Positions 1-8,860 of a stretch of 64,000 nucleotides of DNA are shown here, in pieces (position 1 is the stretch's first letter; each line of letters begins with the position of its first letter). The DNA is taken from assembly GCF_000468095.1 (NCBI RefSeq), contig NZ_ASZC01000020.1, positions 62,001-126,000 on the forward strand, written 5' to 3'. The stretch is from Pantoea sp. AS-PWVM4 (GTDB lineage: Bacteria; Pseudomonadota; Gammaproteobacteria; Enterobacterales; Enterobacteriaceae). The position numbers were made by a program, and so were the translations under genes. Under the pieces are notes generated by a model. The model was not told the origin of the DNA, ran no database searches, and was given only the letters and a program-made list of their open reading frames with translations.

Positions 1-1
1 A

Positions 2-76
2 GTCAGGGAATACGTGAGCAGCAACCGGGGTTTGCAGGATAACGAAATCCTGACCAGGCTTGGTTTAGGTATTTGA
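2..76 (+). CDS. possible 3' end of an upstream ORF
   Basis: An open frame enters the window at base 2 and stops with TGA at 74-76, giving about 24 residues. It could be the tail of a gene that begins outside the window. Nothing in the residues is diagnostic, and a frame this short can occur by chance. Confidence 0.2.
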   Translation, partial: VREYVSSNRGLQDNEILTRLGLGI

Positions 77-90
77 CGTCAGGAGGGGCG

Positions 91-300
91 ATGAAACGTG
101 ACGTATTAAGTGAAGACGATTACGACGAAGTTTGCCGGGTAATTGGTGATGCGGTGATTGTGCTGGCGGAGTGCGGGCACGAAACCAAAAGGGAAGAGAT
201 CACCAGCCTGCTAAAGCGTACTCGTCAGCATCGCGCCCATGATGAACGCGATGAACAACGTATGCTGGAACATGCTATCCGGCTGGTAAAACCGTCCTGA
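91..300 (+). CDS. small acidic helical protein, YmgB/AriR-like
   Basis: A 69-residue protein. The ATG at 91 is preceded by a strong AGGAGG Shine-Dalgarno, so I prefer it to an in-frame start at 73. The sequence is charged and helical, with no signal peptide or membrane segment. Its middle part (gDAVIVLaecGhetkreeItslL) resembles the YmgB/AriR/YcgZ family of small biofilm and acid-resistance connector proteins. The resemblance is by eye and modest. A good intrinsic terminator follows at once, so it is probably the last or only gene of its transcript. It could also be an unrelated small helical protein. Confidence 0.5.
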   Translation: MKRDVLSEDDYDEVCRVIGDAVIVLAECGHETKREEITSLLKRTRQHRAHDERDEQRMLEHAIRLVKPS

Positions 301-304
301 GAGC

Positions 305-337
305 CCGGGCGTCAGACCGACGCCCGGCTGTCTTTTA
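305..337 (+). terminator. intrinsic terminator after the small YmgB-like gene
   Basis: A 9-bp perfect GC-rich stem (305-313 with 319-327), a 5-nt loop and a T-rich tail (TGTCTTTTATT) follow the stop at 300. It lies between convergent genes and may also slow transcription from the minus strand. Confidence 0.8.
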
Positions 338-1342
338 TTCCAGTACGACGCCCTGAATCAGGCTGGCTTTAACGACAGTGACATCCTTAATGCCAAGGGC
401 GCGCATATAGCCTTCCACCAACAGCAAATTGCTGACATCGGTAGCGCGGTAATCGCCCGTGAGTTCGCTGTCACCTTTCCATACCTGCTGTTTTGCTACC
501 TGTTCGAGAGTCGCCAGGTCATAGCGATTATCTTTGATTTTCAGTTGATTCTTAATCGAGAAACCGTGTACGCCGCCGATACCGATCACCCGGCGCGTAG
601 CGAGATCTTGTTTAATCTGCGGCGGGACATCGTTGTGGGCGTAAAACTCGACAAAGCGCAGCACGGAAGGACGCCAGGAGCCAATTGGATTAGGAGAGGT
701 GGCTGATGGCTGGTTCTTTAATACATCGACGATAAAGTTCTTCAGCGTGACCGAGGCGAGTTTACCTTGATAGACGTCCGAAACCGTCTTACCTGACTGG
801 TCACGCCAGGCGGTCATCTGCATCGAGCCGCCGCCGATGTCCCAAACCAGCAGGTCGTTATCGCGTAATGTCGGGTCATGCAGTGCTGCTTTAGCGGAAC
901 GGAACCCCAGTTCGGCTTCCTGCTGCTGGCTGATGATTTTGAGTTGTACACCCGCTTGCTGATTAAAACGGTCAATCACCGCCTGGCCGTTACTGGCAGA
1001 ACGGAACACCGCAGTGGCGACACCGCTGATACGCTGCGGGTGATAGCGCCGAGCCTGAGTGACTAACTGCTGCAAGGCAGTCAATCCCTGTTGTTGGATC
1101 GCCTCATCCAGTTGGTTGTTGCCGGAACGTGCCAGCGCATCGTTGTAACCCACCGGGCGCTGATCTTCAAACAGCACTTTGCCCAATTGATGTTGGCAGA
1201 TATTCACTTCAGTCACGGCAATTTTGGTGGTACCGGATCCCATATCGATTCCGGCGCGGGTTTGCCAGCAGTTATCAGCAAAGGCCAGTGAAGGCAGAAA
1301 TACGGCAAAAAACAGCACTACAACGCGTACCACAAGTCGCAT
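335..1342 (-). CDS. exported Ppx/GppA-family phosphatase-like protein
   Basis: 335 residues. The N-terminus is a clear signal peptide: a basic start, a hydrophobic run, then cleavage near SLAFA-DN at about residue 22. The mature part has the actin-like ATPase fold signatures of exopolyphosphatase/guanosine-pentaphosphate phosphatases: phosphate-1 loop DMGSGTTKIAV near residue 33 and phosphate-2 loop WDIGGGSMQM near 166. Family members hydrolyse polyphosphate or pppGpp. Classical Ppx and GppA are cytoplasmic and about 500 residues, whereas this one has only the N-terminal domain and is predicted to be exported. Its substrate is therefore unclear. The two minus-strand genes upstream of it may share its transcript. 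Confidence 0.85.
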   Translation of the reverse strand: MRLVVRVVVLFFAVFLPSLAFADNCWQTRAGIDMGSGTTKIAVTEVNICQHQLGKVLFEDQRPVGYNDALARSGNNQLDEAIQQQGLTALQQLVTQARRYHPQRISGVATAVFRSASNGQAVIDRFNQQAGVQLKIISQQQEAELGFRSAKAALHDPTLRDNDLLVWDIGGGSMQMTAWRDQSGKTVSDVYQGKLASVTLKNFIVDVLKNQPSATSPNPIGSWRPSVLRFVEFYAHNDVPPQIKQDLATRRVIGIGGVHGFSIKNQLKIKDNRYDLATLEQVAKQQVWKGDSELTGDYRATDVSNLLLVEGYMRALGIKDVTVVKASLIQGVVLE

Positions 1343-1379
1343 AGCGGCTCCTGTCAGAGGAAAATAATGAAAGGGAAAA

Positions 1380-1964
1380 TTAACGTGTACCGCGATAAGC
1401 CGGATACCAGCTCACGAGGAAATGACGCAGATGATCAAAACACCATTCGGCATCTTCCGCCTGCTGGCAGTAGTAGCGTAGGGTGACTTTTTCATAGTGC
1501 AGATGGCGTTGATGCAGGGGTGACCAGCTCCAGTCAAGCACTGCGCGCGCATAATTAACCAATGCGCCACCGGCCATATTGTGTTGCTTCTCCTGGCGGG
1601 AGAGATAGATTTCAAAGGCCTGGTCGAGAGCGAGTGCCTCGTCCTTGCTGCTGGCCGAGTAGAGGGGGCGGAAAGCCACATCAATAAAACCGCACACCCC
1701 ATCGTCACGCTGCTGCCAGTCACAGGCCAGCGTCATAAACAGGCCGTCCTGTAAATTCACTTCTTCCAGCAAACGCCGGAGATTGGCGGAGTGCTGACAC
1801 ACCGCAATCTCTTCAATGCGGTCAGTCTCCAGGGTGAGATCAATGCCGCAGGGGTTGACTGAACCATCCGCATTGGCGGTCGCGGGGAAGGGAAATTCGA
1901 TATAGCCGTTATTATCCAGACTCTTTTCCATGACCCAGTCTCTCAGCTTGACGATTTCTGACAA
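1380..1964 (-). CDS. hypothetical protein, 194 aa
   Basis: No family recognised. The protein is soluble, acidic and rich in Trp and Tyr, with no signal peptide or membrane segment. The frame is well kept and the ATG sits 10 bp downstream of the preceding minus-strand lipoprotein gene (stop at 1975), with the exported phosphatase-like gene 37 bp further on. The three could form one operon. The composition (aromatic residues, Cys-His near CQHSANLRR and CQQAEDAEWCF) gives no catalytic motif that I can name. Confidence 0.65.
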   Translation of the reverse strand: MSEIVKLRDWVMEKSLDNNGYIEFPFPATANADGSVNPCGIDLTLETDRIEEIAVCQHSANLRRLLEEVNLQDGLFMTLACDWQQRDDGVCGFIDVAFRPLYSASSKDEALALDQAFEIYLSRQEKQHNMAGGALVNYARAVLDWSWSPLHQRHLHYEKVTLRYYCQQAEDAEWCFDHLRHFLVSWYPAYRGTR

Positions 1965-1974
1965 TAAACACGGC

Positions 1975-2304
1975 TTACGGGCATGTCCAGGTGATCATGG
2001 TGTTTTGATACGGATTAATCAGGCGGAACTGTTTATCCGACAAACGCTGGGCGTAATAGCCCTCGCGGGTCACCGCTGAAGGGACGTACTGAAAGCGATC
2101 GTTTGAGTGGAGGGGGCCACTTTTTACCATGACGCCATCTTTGCTGACGGAGAAGGCGCTAACCAGGTCGAAAATACGTGCTTCGGTGTTGCCCATCGCC
2201 TGACCATAAATGGTAGCGACTTGTCCGGGACAATCTACCCCTTTTGGGGCAGAACTACAGCCTGCCAGTAACAATAAGGTGAGTACAACGGTAGTTCGCA
2301 ACAT
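1975..2304 (-). CDS. small predicted lipoprotein
   Basis: 109 residues from the ATG at 2304. A longer in-frame start at 2403 would place 33 basic, non-signal residues before a perfect lipoprotein signal, so I reject it. The signal is MLRTTVVLTLLLLAGC, lipobox LLAGC with the lipidated Cys at about residue 16. The mature part is about 94 residues with two further cysteines (one near the N-terminus, one in the last three residues, WTCP) that could pair. The function is unknown. It is probably anchored to the outer membrane. Confidence 0.75.
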   Translation of the reverse strand: MLRTTVVLTLLLLAGCSSAPKGVDCPGQVATIYGQAMGNTEARIFDLVSAFSVSKDGVMVKSGPLHSNDRFQYVPSAVTREGYYAQRLSDKQFRLINPYQNTMITWTCP

Positions 2305-2517
2305 GGTCCTGTTCCTGGTTCGATCCCTGGTTTGCCGTGGCACGAAAACTCTCTTGAATGACCACGATATGCTGATCATAGCAGGTCTGGCGCCGCTTCC
2401 CATTTGCTATTTGCGTAATCGTTAAGCGATGAGAATGTTAAGGGGGTGACTTTGCTAGCAGATAAACGTTATTCTTGCCACTCTTGCGCGATGGACCAGC
2501 CTAACCGGGGGGAATGA

Positions 2518-2700
2518 ATGAGAGAAGAACAAGCCAGTCTAATGATTCTTCAGCATGCGATTGATAAGCTTGAAGCCGAACAAAAGCAGCAGGTGATGAA
2601 CTGTGTCGCGGCAATTCGCGCAACCATGCAACAATTTAATCCTGATGATGCCGGCCTGGCGTTGATGTTAGTGGCGGCTGAAGTGGCCGCCGAAGAGTAG
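2518..2700 (+). CDS. small hypothetical protein, 60 aa
   Basis: An all-helical, acidic 60-residue protein whose ATG is preceded by a purine-rich GGGGGGAA ribosome site. It has no signal peptide, and a heptad-like pattern (ILQHAIDKLEAEQKQQV) suggests a helical hairpin or dimer. I do not recognise the family. It converges on the DUF4186 gene, with stops only 3 bp apart. Confidence 0.55.
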   Translation: MREEQASLMILQHAIDKLEAEQKQQVMNCVAAIRATMQQFNPDDAGLALMLVAAEVAAEE

Positions 2701-2703
2701 TCC

Positions 2704-3060
2704 TTAGCGATTCATTTCTCCTGACAACCAGCGGTGGATAATGCGTACGATGTATTGCTGCTGGTCTGTCGATAGCGGCTGATGTGCCGCAATACCATGC
2801 CATTTTGCCAGACACCCTCGACAGCAGGTTGCGGTCGCGTGTTGGGCGATAAACACCGGATGACCTCGCATTGGCGTCTGTTTCCCGTCGTTTTGTGGCT
2901 CAGCATTCGCCAGGCGACGCGCAATAAAATCCGCCGCATGCTGGCCGATAATCTCCGGCCCTTTATCCAGGCAATACTGCCGCTCCTTTGGCCCCAGGTG
3001 AAAGCGACTGCGAAAGGTCGATTGTGCCAGGCCCGCGAAGAGCGCGTTTTCATCTCTCAT
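2704..3060 (-). CDS. DUF4186 family protein
   Basis: 118 residues that match the DUF4186 pattern closely: LGPKERQYCLDKG near residue 23, an HAADFIARRL segment, then the hallmark NDGKQTPMRGHPVFIAQHATATCCRGCLAKWHGI at about residues 56-90. The conserved His and Cys cluster (H-x-x-H...CC-x-x-C...H) looks like a metal site. The biochemical role of the family is not established. An ATG at 3053 in another frame overlaps it, but the conserved motif fixes this frame. Confidence 0.8.
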   Translation of the reverse strand: MRDENALFAGLAQSTFRSRFHLGPKERQYCLDKGPEIIGQHAADFIARRLANAEPQNDGKQTPMRGHPVFIAQHATATCCRGCLAKWHGIAAHQPLSTDQQQYIVRIIHRWLSGEMNR

Positions 3061-3159
3061 AACATCCTCCTGGCGCGATCATAGCGCATTAGTCCTTATC
3101 CTGGTTCAGTTTCCTGTTACCTGTGCTAAACCTGACCCTGAGTCCAAAAGGAGGATGAG

Positions 3160-3384
3160 ATGAAAAAAACACTGTTTCTGATTGGTACTTTTAGTCTGGG
3201 CCTGCTGCTGGCCGGTTGCGCATCTGACCATGTGATGCACACCAATGATGGTCAAACCATTGTCACCGAGGGCAAACCGGTGGTTGATAAAGATACTGGC
3301 ATGATTACTTACAAAGATATCTACGGTAAGGAACAGCAGATAAATCAAAGCCAGATCAAAGACATGTCTTCAGTAGATAATTGA
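3160..3384 (+). CDS. YgdI/YgdR-family lipoprotein
   Basis: 74 residues with a signal peptide and lipobox LLAGC (Cys at about residue 20), then a compact SH3-like domain with the pattern TNDGQTIVTEGKPVVDKDTGMITYKD that is typical of YgdI/YgdR (DUF903) lipoproteins. The ribosome site is GGAGG. The role of the family is unknown; members are abundant small outer-membrane lipoproteins. It is a single gene followed by a GC-rich hairpin at 3407-3425. Confidence 0.85.
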   Translation: MKKTLFLIGTFSLGLLLAGCASDHVMHTNDGQTIVTEGKPVVDKDTGMITYKDIYGKEQQINQSQIKDMSSVDN

Positions 3385-3406
3385 TTTTTCCTCGCCAGAA
3401 CCTTGC

Positions 3407-3425
3407 GGCCCGCCTTTAGCGGGCC
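3407..3425 (+). terminator. hairpin downstream of the YgdI/R-like lipoprotein
   Basis: A 7-bp perfect stem GGCCCGC / GCGGGCC with a 5-nt loop begins 23 bp after the stop codon. No T-run follows directly, so it may be a weak terminator or a 3'-end stabiliser. Confidence 0.5.
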
Positions 3426-3507
3426 ATCCTGCGCCGCACGCTTTTATTTTGTGATACCCTCTGAAAAACCCTAATGAAATCATTACCTAACCTCAGCGGA
3501 GAATCCA

Positions 3508-3891
3508 ATGAAGGCGATAGCTATTGTCGCAGGTTTGCTGGCGTGCCAGATTGCGCCCGCCTGGAGTGAAAGCGAATTCCAGATCGCCTGCCCGGGCCGC
3601 CCAACCATGACCGTCTCGCGCGCCGAGTATGGCCTCAGCATGCTGATGTGGCCGACACACCATTTCCAGATTGCTGCGGGTCAGCAACGTACCCATTTGC
3701 AGGACGGTGATCCGGTGGCGATTACCCGTTTCCGTAATGGTGACCAGTTAATGGTGAATAAAAACAATGGTGATACCTTTTTCGTTTATGCTGACAGCGA
3801 TAAGCTGGTGCCCTGCAATCGCACGGAAAAGCGCGATATTGATATCCTCTCGCTGGAGCGTTACGACGATAACCAGCATCCGCCTTCATAA
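3508..3891 (+). CDS. secreted hypothetical protein
   Basis: 127 residues with a signal peptide (MKAIAIVAGLLACQIAPAWS, cleavage at about residue 20) and a small mature domain containing two cysteines (IACPGR and LVPCNR) that probably form a disulfide. It is likely periplasmic. No family recognised. The ribosome site is AGCGGAGA. The GNAT acetyltransferase gene starts 24 bp downstream on the same strand, so the two may be co-transcribed. Confidence 0.65.
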   Translation: MKAIAIVAGLLACQIAPAWSESEFQIACPGRPTMTVSRAEYGLSMLMWPTHHFQIAAGQQRTHLQDGDPVAITRFRNGDQLMVNKNNGDTFFVYADSDKLVPCNRTEKRDIDILSLERYDDNQHPPS

Positions 3892-3915
3892 CATTGCTGC
3901 CACAAGGAGTCGACT

Positions 3916-4329
3916 ATGCAACTTAAGGTCACGGAAAGCGTCACTCATCAGGATCTCGATGAGGTTCGCCTCGGGCTGAATGCGTTTAACAGCCGCTTTA
4001 TCAATGTCGATGAAATCAAATCGATTGGCGTGTTTGTTACCGATACCGACGGGAAAAAACTGGCGGGACTGACCGGATCCACCAGTGGCAACTGGTTGCG
4101 TATTGATATGCTATGGGTTAGTGACGCGCTGCGCGGGCAGGGAGTGGGCAGCAAACTGATAGGCGCTGCGGAAGAAGAGGCACGCGCGCGCGGCTGCTGT
4201 TATGCCCAGGTGGATACGGCCAGCTTCCAGGCACGACCCTTCTACGAAAAGCTCGGTTACACCTTACGCTTTAGCCTGGATAACTATCCACGGCATCATC
4301 AGCGCCACTATCTCAGCAAAACTCTCTGA
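3916..4329 (+). CDS. GNAT-family N-acetyltransferase
   Basis: 137 residues spanning one GNAT domain. The acetyl-CoA binding motif A is visible as LRGQGVGSKLIGAAEEEARARG at about residues 74-95, followed by FYEKLGYT (motif B) near residue 117. The acceptor substrate cannot be told from sequence. AAGGAG precedes the ATG. The stop codon abuts the convergent MBL-fold gene with no intergenic base. Confidence 0.85.
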   Translation: MQLKVTESVTHQDLDEVRLGLNAFNSRFINVDEIKSIGVFVTDTDGKKLAGLTGSTSGNWLRIDMLWVSDALRGQGVGSKLIGAAEEEARARGCCYAQVDTASFQARPFYEKLGYTLRFSLDNYPRHHQRHYLSKTL

Positions 4330-4992
4330 TTAACCAGGCGGCCGCTGGCGTAAATCCAGCGGTGCCTGTTCTGCTTCGTCGATCGCCGCTAACCAACTTT
4401 TCAGCGTCATTTTCTGCCATGACAGATGGCCGCGGGTGGTGCTCATCAGCACCACATCCGGGCGTAATGAACGGTAGAGATCGAGTGATTGTAATAATTC
4501 AGCCGGATTGCTTTCCGGTACCAGAACGCTAATCCAGCGATTATGTTCGCGCGTCAGCGTGTCGCCGACGAACAGATAGGTGCGACCCAGCGGCGAGTGA
4601 TAAAGGTAGCTGCTGCTGCCTGGGGTATGTCCTGGGGTAGGAAGCAGATGGAAATCGCCAAAGTGGACCTCCTGCTGGCTGAAGGTATCATCCGGCTCAA
4701 TGATCAGGCTGACCGGACCGAGCGCCCGGTTGTGGCAATATAACGCGCTGTTAAAGCGCTGCTGAATCATCAGCGCGCCGGGAGCAGCCTCATGCCAGTG
4801 GGTAAGATAATGACGAATCACGCCACCCACATCGGCCAGCACCTCATGATCGAGCTGGTTTTCGACCCGACCAATCAACAGGTTGCCGCGCGGATGGCGC
4901 AACATAAACCCATGCATCATCAGGTCACTTTCCGCATTGTCTGCGGGAAATTCGGGTGTGGAGATCCACAAGTCCTCGTAAAGCGGCTTCAA
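4330..4992 (-). CDS. MBL-fold hydrolase-like protein with an incomplete metal site
   Basis: 220 residues of metallo-beta-lactamase fold. The family normally carries HxHxDH for two zinc ions. Here the equivalent stretch near residue 82 reads THWHEAAPG, which keeps both His of HxH but lacks the Asp and the last His. Later motifs remain: TPGHTPGSSSYLY near residue 118 and the metal-bridging Asp in LFVGDT near 140. The protein may bind one metal or act as a non-hydrolytic member. CAGGAG precedes the ATG, which is 24 bp from the ldcA stop, so it is probably the second gene of an ldcA operon. Confidence 0.75.
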   Translation of the reverse strand: MKPLYEDLWISTPEFPADNAESDLMMHGFMLRHPRGNLLIGRVENQLDHEVLADVGGVIRHYLTHWHEAAPGALMIQQRFNSALYCHNRALGPVSLIIEPDDTFSQQEVHFGDFHLLPTPGHTPGSSSYLYHSPLGRTYLFVGDTLTREHNRWISVLVPESNPAELLQSLDLYRSLRPDVVLMSTTRGHLSWQKMTLKSWLAAIDEAEQAPLDLRQRPPG

Positions 4993-5016
4993 TGTCGGTC
5001 TCCTGCGGCAATGCCG

Positions 5017-5940
5017 TTAGCGCAATGTCGGGTGGCCGGTAAAGGCGAACTGGGCTTCTCCGTGCTGAATCTGCAAACTGGCGCTGGCGCCGAGGGGAAG
5101 CGTAACGGTGTCAGCGCTGTGACCAAAGGCCAAATCGCTGATCACCGGCAGTTGATACTCATCCCGCACGCGTTGCCAGACGCTCTCGAAATTGAAACCA
5201 TTGTCGTAATCCGACAGCGTGGTACTGGTGAAGCTGCCGGTCACGATGGCTTTTTGCCGTGCCAGAATGCCACTTTGATGCAGCTGAATCAGCATGCGTT
5301 CAATGCGGAACGGATGTTCGTTCACATCCTCGATCACCAGAATGCCGTCTTCAATCTGTGGCAGCCAGGGGGTGCCAATCAGCGAACAGATCATTGCCAG
5401 ATTACCGCCCCACAAGGTGCCCTGCCAGCGGCCTTCATCCGGGCTGCTACTGCGCCAGTGTAACTCGACTCCAGGTGAAGTTAGCGCTTGCCAAAAGTGC
5501 GAAACGGTAAAATCAGATAATGTCTCTGCGCCGAAATTACCAGCCAGCATCGGCCCACTGAAGGTGATCAACCCGGTTTGCGTCAGCAGTGCCAGTTGCA
5601 GCGCGGTAAAGTCACTGTGGCCGCACAAGGCGACCGGCTGATTCAGCAACTGGCGCTGTAGACCCACATAATCGACATTATCCAGCAAACGCGATGCGCC
5701 ATAGCCGCCACGTACCGCCAGCACGATGTCCGGCAAGGTGCTGAGTGAGGCCAGTTGATTGACGTCATCCAGCCGCTGCTGATCGCTTCCGGCAAAACGC
5801 TGAAAGCGACGGGCGATGGCGATTTGATTGTCGATATGGTGGCCTTCTGCCTGTAAACGTGTCACGGCGCGTTGGGCAGCATCCTGATTGTGGCAATAAC
5901 CGGAAGGGGCGATCAGACGTATCGAACGGGGGGCAACCAT
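5017..5940 (-). CDS. ldcA: muramoyltetrapeptide (L,D-) carboxypeptidase LdcA
   Basis: 307 residues, the usual length for the S66 serine peptidase LdcA. The enzyme removes the terminal D-Ala from cytoplasmic tetrapeptides during murein recycling. The nucleophile is in CGHSDFTAL (Ser109). The Glu of the triad lies in LVIEDVNEHPFRIERML and the His in DLAFGHSADTVTLPLG near the C-terminus. It is divergent from emtA, as in Escherichia coli, so recycling and lytic transglycosylase genes stay together. Confidence 0.95.
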   Translation of the reverse strand: MVAPRSIRLIAPSGYCHNQDAAQRAVTRLQAEGHHIDNQIAIARRFQRFAGSDQQRLDDVNQLASLSTLPDIVLAVRGGYGASRLLDNVDYVGLQRQLLNQPVALCGHSDFTALQLALLTQTGLITFSGPMLAGNFGAETLSDFTVSHFWQALTSPGVELHWRSSSPDEGRWQGTLWGGNLAMICSLIGTPWLPQIEDGILVIEDVNEHPFRIERMLIQLHQSGILARQKAIVTGSFTSTTLSDYDNGFNFESVWQRVRDEYQLPVISDLAFGHSADTVTLPLGASASLQIQHGEAQFAFTGHPTLR

Positions 5941-6102
5941 ATTCTCATCCTGTGTGGGTTGACTTGCCGATGATGACGAAATGCGTTACGGAAGTCACGA
6001 CCTGGCAAGTTTTTTTACGAATTTAGGACAAACGGTAATTTTACCCTGCGGCAAGCCAGGTATGATAGGTTGCGCCGAATCTATTGCGGAATCCAACATT
6101 CA

Positions 6103-6732
6103 GTGAAAATCCGACTACTTATGCTCTCTGCGTTATTGCTGGCGGGCTGTGCCAGCGAACCGCAGACCGTGGTAACGCCAGAGAAGAATACACCTTTAAC
6201 CCAGGCTCCACCGTCAAAACTCAATGACGCCTGGTCAATGTTTACTGAAGATGCCGCCAGTCATTATGGCGTTGATGAAAAGCTTATCAGCGCCATTATT
6301 AGTGTCGAATCAGGGGGTAACCCCAGCGTGATCAGCCGATCAAATGCGGTCGGACTGATGCAGATCAAAGCCTCAACGGCGGGCCGTGCGGTGTATCGCG
6401 CCCAGGGACGTCGTGGTCAGCCCACTTCATCCGAATTACGCGACCCGGCAAAAAACATCGATATTGGCGCGGCCTATATCCGTATTTTGCAGGAATCGGA
6501 ATTGGCAGGTATTCGTGATCCGCTGACTCTGCGTTACGCCACTATTGTTTCCTATGCTAACGGTGCCGGCGCGCTGCTGCGAACCTTCTCACGCGACCGC
6601 GATCGTGCCATTGCAATGATCAATGCGATGACGCCGGACGAGTTCTATCAGCACGTACAGAACAAACATCCGGCAGCCCAGGCGCCGCGCTATTTGTGGA
6701 AAGTCACCACCGCGTATCGCACCATCAGTTAA
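6103..6732 (+). CDS. emtA: membrane-bound endo-lytic murein transglycosylase EmtA (MltE)
   Basis: 209 residues from GTG 6103; a TTG at 6070 would add 11 non-signal residues. The lipobox is LLAGC (Cys16). The SLT domain contains IISVESGGNPSVISRSNAVGLMQIKAST with catalytic Glu69, then SYANGAGALLRTF and HPAAQAPRYLWKV, as in EmtA. It cleaves glycan strands internally to give 1,6-anhydromuropeptides and is anchored to the outer membrane. It is divergently paired with ldcA. In E. coli the next gene is ycgR; here a sugar locus of about 8.7 kb lies in between. Confidence 0.95.
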   Translation: MKIRLLMLSALLLAGCASEPQTVVTPEKNTPLTQAPPSKLNDAWSMFTEDAASHYGVDEKLISAIISVESGGNPSVISRSNAVGLMQIKASTAGRAVYRAQGRRGQPTSSELRDPAKNIDIGAAYIRILQESELAGIRDPLTLRYATIVSYANGAGALLRTFSRDRDRAIAMINAMTPDEFYQHVQNKHPAAQAPRYLWKVTTAYRTIS

Positions 6733-6735
6733 TCC

Positions 6736-6766
6736 CGTAACGGCGTGATTTATCGCGCCGCTACGG
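6736..6766. repeat. dispersed palindromic repeat, copy 1
   Basis: CGTAACGGCGTGATTTATCGCGCC followed by GCTACGG: one copy of the repeat whose core is GCGCGAT-TT-ATCGCGC flanked by GTAGCG-type ends. It sits between the convergent emtA and SorC-type regulator genes and can fold into a hairpin. Confidence 0.75.
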
Positions 6767-6771
6767 TTGGC

Positions 6772-7722
6772 TTACCCCTCCACCAACAGCCTTGCGGTGG
6801 GATAATCCACAATCAGCACCTTCACATAGCCCCCGCGCAACGCACCACGAATCGCCTGAGCTTTCTCCTTGCCACCCGCCAGTGCTACCACCTGCGGGCA
6901 ATTTTTCACCTGTGCCAGCTCCATACCAATCACCGGATCTTCAGCGGTGTTCAGGACGGGCTGCCCATCAGCGTCAAAGTAATGCAGACAGATATCACCC
7001 ACCGCGCCACGTTGGGCGAGGGTGCGTAACATCTCTTCATCGTAGTAGTTGCCGGAATTACGCAACAGCGCGGAAGGCTCCAGATCGCCAATGCCGACAA
7101 TCGCCAGATCCACCTGCTCGAATTTCTCCAGCACCACGGCAACATCGGGATTCACCGACAAGCGCTGACGGTCCTGCACCGAATGTTCAATCGATTGTGA
7201 TGGCAGCAGCCATGCCGGGCAATTTAACAGCGCCGCGAGGTTCTGTGTCAGGATGGTAGCCTGAACATTGCCGTTGGTGCCGACACCGCCGAGTAACTGA
7301 ATCACCCCGCGACAGGGCGCGTTAAGCGGATGCAGTGCATCCACCATTGCCCGGATCGTCCCGCTCCAAGAGGAGATGCCGATCAACTCATCGGCACGTA
7401 AACGCGTTTCCAGATAGTGCGCAGCAGCCGAGCCAATCGCCTGTTTAATCTGTAAGGCGGAAGCCTGCTCCGGCACATCGACGACGATCGCCTGCGGAAG
7501 CTGGTAAGTCTGCTCGATGGCTTTCTCCAGCTCGGGAAACACATTCGCGGGCGGGACCACGCTAATCTTTACTACGCCTTCCTTTACGCTGCGATTGAGA
7601 ATGCGTGAAACAAAGGATTGCGACAATTTCAGTAGCTGTGCGATATCCGATTGCTTCAACCCTTCAACATAATAAAGGGTAGCAATCTTCACCATCAGCC
7701 GCTGTTCATCCTGTTTTGCCAT
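6772..7722 (-). CDS. SorC/DeoR-family sugar-responsive transcriptional regulator
   Basis: 316 residues. The N-terminal helix-turn-helix (about residues 15-50, YYVEGLKQSDIAQLLKLSQSFVSRILNRSVKEGVV) is joined to a SorC sugar-phosphate-binding domain (about 60-316) with the usual GISSWSGTIRAMVDAL and VALAGGKEKAQAIRGAL segments. Family members bind phosphorylated sugars made by the kinase of their own pathway. The gene is divergent from the ABC transporter operon, which with the FGGY kinase and split transketolase forms the likely regulon. Two copies of an AT-rich palindrome (7876-7891 and 12150-12161) are the candidate operators. Confidence 0.88.
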   Translation of the reverse strand: MAKQDEQRLMVKIATLYYVEGLKQSDIAQLLKLSQSFVSRILNRSVKEGVVKISVVPPANVFPELEKAIEQTYQLPQAIVVDVPEQASALQIKQAIGSAAAHYLETRLRADELIGISSWSGTIRAMVDALHPLNAPCRGVIQLLGGVGTNGNVQATILTQNLAALLNCPAWLLPSQSIEHSVQDRQRLSVNPDVAVVLEKFEQVDLAIVGIGDLEPSALLRNSGNYYDEEMLRTLAQRGAVGDICLHYFDADGQPVLNTAEDPVIGMELAQVKNCPQVVALAGGKEKAQAIRGALRGGYVKVLIVDYPTARLLVEG

Positions 7723-7785
7723 GATTTATCCCTCTCCAAATCTGCCTGGTATTGTTAATCAGCCGGTCATAAATAACAACGCTGA

Positions 7786-8847
<1,062 letters not shown>

Positions 8848-8860
8848 GCGGGAGCACGGC

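Noticed and set aside
4792-5463. A 223-codon plus-strand frame across the MBL-fold and ldcA genes
   Set aside because: It spans two well-supported minus-strand genes and their gap and has no family resemblance.
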